Positions 34,022-43,743 of a stretch of DNA of 64,000 nt are shown here, piece after piece. The stretch is from positions 4,340,001 through 4,404,000 of the forward strand of contig BRXU01000001.1 of the NCBI GenBank assembly GCA_030267565.1, read 5' to 3'. The translations under genes and the position numbers were made by a program. The notes beneath the pieces are model-generated. The model searched no databases. It was not told the DNA's origin and saw only the letters and a program-made list of their open reading frames with translations. This DNA is from Pleodorina starrii. Its lineage: Eukaryota; Chlorophyta; Chlorophyceae; Chlamydomonadales; Volvocaceae. Every line of letters starts with the position of its first letter. Position 1 is the stretch's first letter.

Positions 34022-35357
34022 CAACCCATTCCCCCAAGCCGTGCGCGCCCATTAGTCGCTCTTTAGTGGCGCGGGCTTTGCTACGGCATTTAATGTGATT
34101 TGATTGAACGCCGGGCTTTGCTGCGGCATTTAATGTGATTTGATTTAACGAGGCGTCGAAAGACATTGTACGGCCAGATGCACGACCACCAAACTTTGCC
34201 ATAACTCAACACGCATGCCGTGACGACGGGCAGGAATGCTGCCGTGCGAAATACTAATTGCGGCGCGCTGGATACGCAGGACCGAAGGGCGCCAGCAGTT
34301 CAGGCCAAGGACAGGCCGGCAACAGCATCCCTTGACGTATTCACCTTCAAAACAAACGACTGCGACGGCTGTGAAACGAACGCGAGGCACTCTCTCTCAA
34401 TGGGAGGGGCTGCTGACGGGCCATACGAAGGGCGCCAGCTACTACGCTGCACTGCGGCAGACGGCGCGCACCAATCCCCCCCCCCAGCACGACAGGCGGA
34501 GGAGTTCCAGCGATAAAGCATGTCGGGCTGAAAAGCGCGCCGACTGCAAACAAGGAAATCGCAGATCCGGCTACGGGAGAGTGTACGTCAGTGGCTTAGT
34601 CTCGGGCAGCCAACCCATCCCCCCAAACATACCGGGCGTGCCCATTAGTCGCTCTTTAATGGCGCGGGCTTTGCTCCGGCAGCTAATTTGATATGATGGA
34701 ACGAGGCGTTGATAGTTAGTGTACGGCCAGATATCCGACCTCGTTGCTTCGCTTCGACTCAACACGCAGACGCGAGGGTGAGCTGAAAGCGGCAGTGCGC
34801 AGTACTAAACGCGGCATGCTGGACACTCGCGTATCGGACGGCGGGAACCGTTGGGCCGGCAACGACGGTTGGAATGTAACGGCCCATGGACCATCAAGAG
34901 TGTTCGAAGCGGCATCGCAGATATCACCCAAAACAAAACAATAGACTTTGCGCGCACAACTGATAACATCAGTAATCTACCTAAACACCGCGTATTACTG
35001 CGCAAAACAACTTCCACGACATGCCAAGGCAACAAGCCAAGCTCTGCTGCATACTGCAAGCCAAATTCGCCGTCTGTAAAACACTATATCACCAGCTTAC
35101 TTCGGCGGCCGGCATCGCGCTTCGATCAAGAACTTGGTCCGCATGCTTGCTCCGACAATGTTCACGCGATGCCCATCGAAAGCTTCTTCTGACGTCACAA
35201 TGAGTAGAAACGGTGGGTTAGAACCACCACCTTGAGGCAAAGCAGTGGCGCACAGGGGAGGGAGGCTGAGGAGGGCGGACGATGACGTTGATCGTCCGCT
35301 GCTGGGCGCCTCCCCACTGCCGCGGTGACGTCCATGATACAGCTAAACGGAAGGAGC
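34022..35357 (-). repeat. Inverted copy of the T and S-tail modules
   Basis: Matches 22640-23960 in reverse orientation with scattered substitutions. It continues from the TRIM insertion site to the right retrotransposon copy. The corresponding block is missing from the left arm, where S-module sequence is fused to the TRIM purine tract and LTR (about 31420). No gene recognised. Confidence 0.8.
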
Positions 35358-36260
35358 TTCTTGGGTTCTCATTCGTAATAACCGTTACAGAGAACGTCGG
35401 GCAAACCATTTTAACTGCTAGCCGCAAAGCTCCGCCTCGTAGTCCCAGCCTCAACCACCTGCAATCAGCCCCAGTCAGTCGTTTTTCACGTTGGACCAGT
35501 GGCCACATGCAGCAGATAAACGAGCAACCAGGAGTCGCAACCGGACTCACACAACCAGGAGTCGCAACCAGGACTCACAACGAACGCAACAGAGACCCGA
35601 AACCGGCCACCAGGGCCGCGACCACACGAGCGCCGCCGGCCGCGCGGCGCCCGCAACCCGGGCGCCAGCGGCACCCCCCAGTGCGTGACGCCGCACCGAA
35701 CACACGGAACGGCGCCGGAAACCGGGCGCGGAACCAGGCCTCCGCGGAGACCGCCCCGGCCGAGCGCCAAGCCAAGGCGCGGGCCACCCGAACACGGTTA
35801 ACACACACCGCGCGGGCGGGCAGCGCCGCCGACCGGCCGCGCAACCCTCGGCAGGGTGGGCAGGGTGGGAAAATCACCGTAAACTGCCCTGGCAGACGGG
35901 CAGCAATACTCGTTATATCTAGCTACAATAGGCAGATAAAGAAGGTGGAACCTGTTCCACCGAGAACAGCCCGAAGGGCAAAGTACGACAAATAACTAAT
36001 ATAACTACTTCGACCCAAGAACCTGTCTTTTTCAACGCTTCGCTGTGCTCCGCTCTGAAAAAGCCAAGCATTCTTGGGTTCTCATTCGTAATAACCGTTA
36101 CAGAGAACGTCGGGCAAACCATTTTAACTGCTAGCCGCAAAGCTCCGCCTCGTAGTCCCAGCCTCAACCACCTGCAATCAGCCCCAGTCAGTCGTTTTTC
36201 ACGTTGGACCAGTGGCCACATGCAGCAGACCTTGAAAGCACAACAGAAATGCCCCGGTCC

Positions 36261-37379
36261 TCACTCGGAGGCCGGGAGCGGCGCGAGGCCCATGCACATC
36301 GTAACCCGCTGCTTCGCCCCTTCGCTGTCGCGCACGTAGCACCGCTCAAACACCGAATCCGTGCGCCACCGGCCCAGCTTCTGAACCACCGCGCGCTCGG
36401 CGCCGGCGTTCACCGCCTCCGTAGCGCCGCCGCTGCGGAGGCTGTGAGGGCTGATTTTCTTGGTCACGCCCGCCTCGGCGAACAGGGCCTTCAACGCCTT
36501 GCTGTACGTTGAGTACGACATGGGCTGGATGACGTCCGGCAGGTTGACGGCGTCGGCCCGGAGGCTGTTGCCGCCCCGCGCGCAATTGCGCAGGAGAGGG
36601 CCCACGTCCTCGAGGTCCGAGAGGCAAACCGTGCCGTCCGCGTCCGTGGACGCCAGCTGCCGGGGCTGCCGGCGATAGCCGCCCACTTGCAGCAGAGTCT
36701 CCACGAGCTGGGCCGGGCAGTACTTGCCGCCCACTCGCCCCACCGGGACCAGTGCTCCTTCGCACCGCTGGTCCGTCTTGCTCTTGAAAAGGAAAAACTC
36801 CACCCGATCCGGGTAAAAGCGCAGCAGGTCGTGGTGCACCAGCACCCGGCACAGGTCGCTGAACCGTAGCATGCCTGCGTAGCTCAGCACGATGCACGTG
36901 ACGATCATGCGCGTGCGCAGTTTTACCCCTTCCACAATGTGCTTGTCGACCAGGGCCCTGATGTCGGCAGCCGTCACCGATTCGCGACCCCGGCTCTTGC
37001 CGCGCAACGTGCGGTGCGCCGTCTCGCGGACGGCCTGGCACTGTGAGCCGTCGCACGGCGATTGCTGACCGAAAGCCTGGAACAGAGCCGAAATGGCGGC
37101 GCTGGCGCAGTCGACACGCTGCGGTCCCACTTTGTCCCGCACCGCGTTTTTGTACACGCGAGTTAAGTACATGGCTGCCAGTGTAGGGTTCACCTTCAAA
37201 GGGTGCTGTTTGAGGCGCCGAGCGAACTCGATAAACTGTCGCATCTGCGGCAGATAGGCCTGCCAAGTGCTGTCGGCTTTCGACGACTTGATGCACCCGA
37301 CCAAGTCGCGACAGAGGGTCTGGACCTCCGGCAACGCAGCCAGCTCCGGGCCCAATTGGCTCAGCGTGAGGTCCAACAT
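36261..37379 (-). CDS. Tyrosine recombinase of the PAT/DIRS element, right copy
   Basis: 372 aa, identical in protein sequence to the left copy at 29360-30478, with the same catalytic Arg172, His312, Arg315 and Tyr348. Intact. Confidence 0.93.
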   Translation of the reverse strand: MLDLTLSQLGPELAALPEVQTLCRDLVGCIKSSKADSTWQAYLPQMRQFIEFARRLKQHPLKVNPTLAAMYLTRVYKNAVRDKVGPQRVDCASAAISALFQAFGQQSPCDGSQCQAVRETAHRTLRGKSRGRESVTAADIRALVDKHIVEGVKLRTRMIVTCIVLSYAGMLRFSDLCRVLVHHDLLRFYPDRVEFFLFKSKTDQRCEGALVPVGRVGGKYCPAQLVETLLQVGGYRRQPRQLASTDADGTVCLSDLEDVGPLLRNCARGGNSLRADAVNLPDVIQPMSYSTYSKALKALFAEAGVTKKISPHSLRSGGATEAVNAGAERAVVQKLGRWRTDSVFERCYVRDSEGAKQRVTMCMGLAPLPASE

Positions 37380-37421
37380 GGCGGTATCATCTGCCGGGTT
37401 TCAATAGGAGCGAAAAAACCG

Positions 37422-40031
37422 TTACAATTGAGGGACTTCCACAACGTGACTGCAGTCTTGTGCGAAGTCCAGTAACAGAGCAACCGTTTCCCAGCCCGGA
37501 ACGAACGCTTTTCGTGCCGACCCTGGCGGGCCTGTGTAAAACAAATTCGGAATGCGCGGTAAGCGTGCGCAGGCCCATACAAACGGTTTGAAAGCGTAAT
37601 CGTTCTCGACTAGCATATGCCACCACGGTGCCCCCGGCCAAAAAGGGGCAACTAGCGCCACACGCGTGCGGCATGCCTTTGCATGCGCAAGCACACGGCC
37701 CATCACGGCGAACGGGGGGTTGCACCACGAGGTACGAGGCCATTCGTGGGCAAATGCATTGACCCCCGCGCAGGTTGGAGTTGCGAACCACGAAAAATAC
37801 GAAGGGATTTGGTGGTTGGTGGCCGAGGCAAACAAATCGACTGCGAACGGGCCCCAGGTTCGGGCCAAATCCGCAAAAACCTGACGGTTTAGCATCCAGT
37901 CACAAAACTCCTCGCCTTTGGATAACGCATCGGCCAATTTATTCCATTCTCTCGGGATCCAGGTGGTAACCAAGTTGATCTTATGCTCGATGCAGTACCA
38001 CAAAATATCGTAACAGGCGCCTTGTAACGCGGCAACCGTGGAGCCGCCTTTTCTGACCACGGCATCTGCAACACTACTGTCCGTGTGGACCAGAACCCTC
38101 TGGCCCATCAGCAGACCCTCCCGGTTTACGCTCTTTAGCACGTTAAACATTGCTTTCAACTCGAGAAGGGGAACAGAATCGCCCTCGTCGCCAATATCCC
38201 ATCTTCCGGACGCCTCAATGCGCTTTCCTTCATAGGAAGTCCAACCGCCCCAACCCCCGAAAGACCAGGTGCCCGGGCCACCGGCATCTGTGAACATCTT
38301 GACCGTGTGGAAATATGAAGGTTGCCACAGCGGTCGGCGTCCATCAAACACCAGGAACGACTGTTTCCAAAACTCGAGCTCTCCCATAGCCGCCGCCGTC
38401 AAAGCACCCCGGGCATTGTAATTGAACCCGTGGGCTGCAAGCTGAGCATTTTGCCAGATGACCAGTTGACGGGTCATTAAGACAGACAACTCCCCAAACG
38501 AAAAACTCATCGACATTATTTGTCCTGTTAGGGACGAGACCGCCCGGATTTGACAGTTTCCATGACATTGGAGTACGGCGGCAACTTCCGTCAGGAGTCG
38601 CTCACGCTTCGCTTGAGGTACTGTGAGCGTGCCGTCGACCGTGTTTACCATCGTCCCCAAATATTTGACGCACTGGCTCGGTCCCAAATTGCACTTGCCC
38701 ATATTAACGACAAAACCCGCGCGCTCGAAGTCCCCCAGGACACGTTCGCGCTTTTCGACAAGAACTGCTTGGTCACCGTCAGCGTGGATACTGTCGTCAA
38801 TATAGCCAGATACCCTGTGACCCATTGAGCGCCAGAAACCGAGCAATTCACGCGTTACCTTGGTAAATACCCAACAAGCCGGGGCTAGGCCAAACGGTAG
38901 TTCGGTGAAAACGTAGAACTGATTCCCCCACTGAAAACCAAGGTAAGTCCAATAGTTTGAGTCAATATCGACATGATGGTAACCGCTTTTCAGATCGACG
39001 GTGAACAGATAATCGTTTGGGTGCAGCACTGACGACAGCTTACCCACAGTTTCATATTTGAAACCCGGGGTCACCACATGCTCGTTAACATATCGAGCAT
39101 CAAGAATTAAACGTAGTTTATCCGAGCCCGGCTTTGGGACCACCCCTAGCGGTAAGACGCAGTGCGGCTTCTCGGACACTGGCATCACAGTGCCGGTGGC
39201 CACCAGCTCCGCCACCGCGTTCGTAACGAAAGCATGATGCTGATTAGCTGAAGAATGATTCTTCAGCCAACATGCCGCCGGAATAATACCCCCCACGAAA
39301 AGCAGCGGGAAACCGTAAAGGATCCAGCGCAGCACCAACCGAGAGCGGCAGAAAGACTGCCAAAAAGCCGCGTTCTTCTTGAGACGACCCCGCATCTCAG
39401 TTGGCTTAGCTGTGGATTGCGAGCCCGCGTCCGCTTCAAACTCCCAACTCTCGCCCGGCAAATCATCCACACCTTCCGAGAAAATCACGTCCGCCTTCTG
39501 CGCCATCCTCGGCTCGATCTGAGAGGTCCCTTTCGTGACTTGTGCGCCACCAGGAGGTGGAGGCGGCGGAGGTTTGGGCGGGTCGCCACCAAAAACGGCC
39601 GTCCCTTGATCATTGAGCGCAAAACGCTGCTGCAACGACAAGCGTTGAGCCTCTTAAAAGGATGATCCCGACAGAAACCTGATGAACCTATCACTTACCT
39701 CAGTGCTGTTCTCCTGCTCCGGGACGTTTGATGGGAAAATGAAGGCCTCCGTGTTCTTTGCTACCCTCGAGGCTACCGATGGAACGGTTTGTTCATAAGG
39801 CTTTTTCTTCTGAGCAGGGCGGAGAGTATTGCCCTGACTAGCGCCATTAGGTGCTGAAGTTGCACCCGCTGGTGTTAAGAAAAATGGGCCAGGCAAACTG
39901 ATCTTCTTCATTGTTGTGAAAACAATGGAAGCAAGAAGTACAGTGGCATCGAGCCAAGAGCCATAAGACTCAAACAAGGGTAGTTCGGAGGTTACATTCC
40001 GTACCAAAAGACCGCGGTTGCCGACCGACAT
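37422..40031 (-). CDS. Pol of the PAT/DIRS element, right copy
   Basis: Mirror of the left pol. The main frame is 39641-37422; the upstream coding part starts at 40031 (or 39911) and joins across a proposed 69-nt intron (39698-39630). RT YIDD, RNase H acidic residues and the NPPF methyltransferase-like motif are all kept. The protein is identical to the left copy. Confidence 0.88.
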
Positions 40032-40487
40032 CTCGTTGTCATATCAACGCCTGAGCCAATCCCAATTTGGCCCGCAAACAAAAAACGCATCGCAGTAGCC
40101 AGGCAAAGTTCCCACTGTCGCGTCGTCCCACAAGGAATTCGGATATGATAACTCAGCGGGTAATTAGCCCACGAAACCCGCTCGCAGCAGGTGCCGGGCA
40201 GCAGTCCCGGAAAATACGTCTCGCTCGGGTAATCAGCCCGGCAAACCCATGGAGGGCATAAAGACAACCCATCATCACGCCTTGCTCGGGTAATCAGCCC
40301 GCCAACCCCAAATGGGGCATAACAGATCAAACATGCGGCTCACAGCCCGCAAGCCCGCACGCAGCAGGCGCCAGGCAGAAGTCCCAGCCATCACGTCTTG
40401 CTCGGGTAATCAGCCCGACACCCATATAGGGCGTAAGAGACAACCCATCCTGACTCAACCCTGCACCGTTCGGTATACCCTGAGCTC

Positions 40488-41246
40488 TTAGCGCGGCGGG
40501 CCCTGCTGGTTGAACTGGGGCTTTCCCGGGCCGTTGTACGGGTTGTAGCGCTGGCCCCCGTTGTTCTGGTTACCCCGGTTGTTCTGGTAACCACCGCCCC
40601 CACGGTTGCCCGCGCCGCCCGAACCGCCCGCGCCGCCCGAGCCGCTCGCGCCCCCCGCGCCCTTGCTGATCGCATACGGCGAGGAGCCCTTGCGAGCAGT
40701 CACCTCTTTCAGCGTGGCCTTCCAGTCCGCCTCCTTGATGTCGTACAGCCGGCTCTTTCCGGAGTCAGTGTCCTCGTCGGGGTCAGCCACGCGCGACTGC
40801 AGCTGCCTGTAGTGCGTCTCGACTACGTCGTACTGGTGCTGGTTGCACCGGCAAGCCGCCTCCATCGCCGCCTTCATCGCCTCGAGCGAGCGCTGGTTGA
40901 ACTTGAGCTCCTCGATGGCGCTGGCGATGTCGGAGTGGAACTCCTTCATCCCTTCCAGCAGGCTCAAGGACGCCGTGACGGACTTGTATTGATCTTTGCA
41001 AAGGTCGAACAAAAACTGGATCATTGCCGGAGCCTTGTGAAAGTTCTTCAAGGATCCGAAAACATGGTTCTGATGAGCGGAGGTCCTGATGAACTCCGCC
41101 CGAAGCTTGTTGTAAGCCTCCTTAAGGCTGTTGATCTGCGCCTGATCAGTCGGCGGCTGCTCCACGGCCGCAGGCGCCGGCGGCAGATTAGGCGCCGGGA
41201 GGTTCGCCCCGCCAGCTGCCCCGCCAACGGCAGCAGCCGCGGCCGC

Positions 41247-41284
<38 letters not shown>

Positions 41285-41291
41285 CAGCCAT
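40488..41291 (-). CDS. Gag-like ORF1 of the PAT/DIRS element, right copy
   Basis: 267 aa, the same as the left copy except for two extra Ala codons in the N-terminal poly-Ala tract. That tract is a trinucleotide repeat, so slippage explains the difference. Assignment as Gag is by position and layout only. Confidence 0.7.
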
Positions 41292-42146
41292 TACAAAAAA
41301 GCTTGCTCACTAAGAGCCAAACGACGAAAGGTTGCGAGTAAGAAGAGAAAATCACCGTAAACTGCCCTGGCAGACGGGCAGCAATACTCGTTATATCTAG
41401 CTACAATAGGCAGATAAAGAAGGTGGAACCTGTTCCACCGAGAACAGCCCGAAGGGCAAAGTACGACAAATAACTAATATAACTACTTCGACCCAAGAAC
41501 CTGTCTTTTTCAACGCTTCGCTGTGCTCCGCTCTGAAAAAGCCAAGCAATCTGATGGGCACGCTGACTGTCGGAAGGCCTCAGGAAGTAGGCAGAAGACG
41601 GCGGCGGAAGCGACGAGTGTCGAGCAGCAGAGGCGGCATTGAGGCGTCCCCCAGCGCCACGGCTGCCGTTGATGAGCCGCGAGGCGACCGTGCTGTTTGG
41701 CTAGGTCCAGAGTCCACATTGGCAAAGCTCAGACGGACTAGTTACAGGATGAGCAGCAGAGCCGGCCGGCGGCCGAGGTCCATGCATGGCGCCAAAACTA
41801 CATTCTAACGCACTACAAACAACGCCCGAGAGCCTAGGGCTCTACGGGGTAGGGTAACCCCTGCATAGCTGCAAGCAGACAATGCCTCAAGCTGACGCTA
41901 ACAGCGCCCTCTCGGACTGATACAGGGCCAGCTCATAAGGCCCCTCCGACACAACACAGGCGGCGTCCCTAGAGCCGCCCTTTCGAAGCTCCGACGTATT
42001 CGTCGTAAAGCCACATCCAGGATGCTCACAAAGACAATAAATACGGCTTTTGCAGCAATAACGGTTTGCGCTTGCACTTAGTCGCCAACCGCCTCGCTAA
42101 CGGATTCAACTGACATTGCCCGACGCCAGTTTCTCAGTGACGCTGA

Positions 42147-42718
42147 TTTACCCTGACAGCTGTCAGGGTAAACGGCCGTCGGTGGGACGGTTCGGCCACG
42201 TAGGCGCCTCACTCCCCTCCGACACAACACAGGCGGCGTCCCTAGAGCCGCCCTTTCGAAGCTCCGACGTATTCGTCGTAAAGCCACATCCAGGATGCTC
42301 ACAAAGACAATAAATACGGCTTTCGCAGCAATAACGGTTTGCGCTTGCACTTAGTCGCCAACCGCCTCGCTAACGGATTCAACTGACATTGCCCGACGCC
42401 AGTTTCTCAGTGACGCTGATTTACCCTGACAGCTGTCAGGGTAAACGGCCGTCGGTGGGACGGTTCGGCCACGTAGGCGCCTCACTCCCCTCCGACACAA
42501 CACAGGCGGCGTCCCTAGAGCCGCCCTTTCGAAGCTCCGACGTATTCGTCGTAAAGCCACATCCAGGATGCTCACAAAGACAATAAATACGGCTTTCGCA
42601 GCAATAACGGTTTGCGCTTGCACTTAGTCGCCAACCGCCTCGCTAACGGATTCAACTGACATTGCCCGACGCCAGTTTCTCAGTGACGCTGATTTACCCT
42701 GACAGCTGTCAGGGTAAA
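42147..42718 (-). repeat. Two 273-bp tandem units with palindromic junctions, right arm
   Basis: Three 26-bp junction palindromes at 42147-42172, 42420-42445 and 42693-42718 are spaced exactly 273 bp. They bound two short R/U-end units, one more than on the left arm. Confidence 0.92.
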
Positions 42719-43685
42719 CGGCCGTCGGTTGGACGGTTCGGCCACGTAGGCGCCTCACTCCCCCCCCAGACCGAAGCTTGCTAGCAAAGCGGGCTAGGGA
42801 TGAACGAACGAAGGCGCCGAGCCGTGCAACGGGGTACAACTGAAGACACGCATGCTATGCCTTATGCGGCACGAAAACCTACGGACCGAACGGAGCCAGC
42901 GACTGCACTGTACGGCACACGGCGCGCACCGTCCCTCCAAGCACGACAGGCGGGAAAAGCCCCGGCAATAAAGCATGTCGGGCTGAAGCGCGCCGACAGC
43001 AAGCAAAGGAGTCGCGATCTGGCTACCGGCACGGGTATGTCAACGGCTTAGTCTCGGGCAGCCAACCCATTCCCCCAAGCCGTGCGCGCCCATTAGTCGC
43101 TCTTTAGTGGCGCGGGCTTTGCTACGGCATTTAATGTGATTTGATTGAACGCCGGGCTTTGCTGCGGCATTTAATGTGATTTGATTTAAGCAGTGGCGCA
43201 CAGGGGAGGCCGTGGAGGACGGACGATGTCGTCGATCGTCGCCCGCTGGGCGCCTCGCTCCCCAACCACGGTGACGTCCATGACACGGCTAAACGGAAGG
43301 AGCATCTGATGGGCACGCTGACTGTCGGAAGGTCTCAGGAAGTAGGCAGAAGACGGCGGCGGAAGCGACGAGTGTCGAGCAGCAGAGGCGGCATTGAGGC
43401 GTCCCCCAGCGCCACGGCTGCCGTTGATGAGCCGCGAGGCGACCGTGCTGTTTGGCTAGGTCCAGAGTCCACATTGGCAAAGCTCAGACGGACTAGTTAC
43501 AGGATGAGCAGCAGAGCCGGCCGGAGGCCGAGGTCCATGGCGCCAAAACTACATTCTACCACACTACAAACAACGCCCGAGAGCCTAGGGCTCTACGGGG
43601 TAGGGTAACCCCTGCATAGCTGCAAGCAGACAATGCCTCAAGGTGACGCTAACAGCGCCCTCGCGGACTGATACAGGGCCGGCCG

Positions 43686-43697
43686 TTTACCCTGACA
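43686..43697 (-). repeat. Right terminal inverted repeat of the composite element
   Basis: TTTACCCTGACA followed by the TCCA target duplication. Inward it meets GGCCGGCCCTGTATCAGTCC: the terminal bases are fused to the middle of an inverted S module, so this end has lost the R module present at the left end. Confidence 0.8.
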
Positions 43698-43743
43698 TCC
43701 AGACGCTCCCCGCCGAGAGTCACGAGCGCGGCAAACAAGCCAC

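Larger units (their letters stand above)
35358..41548 (-). mobile_element. PAT/DIRS-like tyrosine-recombinase retrotransposon, right copy
   Basis: Mirror image of the left copy at the same S-module site (GGAGC|TTCTTGGG on one side, GCCAAGCA|ATCTG on the other). At 6191 bp it is 5 bp longer than the left copy: two extra Ala codons in the gag-like tract minus one T in A1. B2 35358-35516, A2 35869-36070, B1 36071-36229 and A1 at the right end mirror the left arrangement. All three ORFs are intact. Confidence 0.92.
22026..43697. mobile_element. 21.7-kb composite palindromic mobile element
   Basis: The outer ends are TGTCAGGGTAAA (22026-22037) and its reverse complement (43686-43697). They are flanked by the same four bases, TCCA, at 22022-22025 and 43698-43701. 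The interior is an inverted duplication: coordinates x and 66739-x match over the retrotransposon copies. Non-coding modules, here called R, S, T and U, occur in several copies. A full unit R-S-T-U is 22026-24310. Units are joined tail to head by TTTACCCTGACA-GC-TGTCAGGGTAAA. Unit 3 and its mirror carry a 6.19-kb PAT/DIRS-like retrotransposon. No transposase for the outer TIRs is visible, so movement would need an enzyme in trans. It lies between FAS1-1 and FAS1-2. The TIR and TSD sizes do not let me name a superfamily. Confidence 0.8.

Noticed and set aside
24299..42718. CRISPR array from regularly spaced palindromes
   Set aside because: The 26-bp palindromes are 273 bp apart with identical, not unique, intervening sequence in a eukaryotic genome; they are transposon unit junctions.
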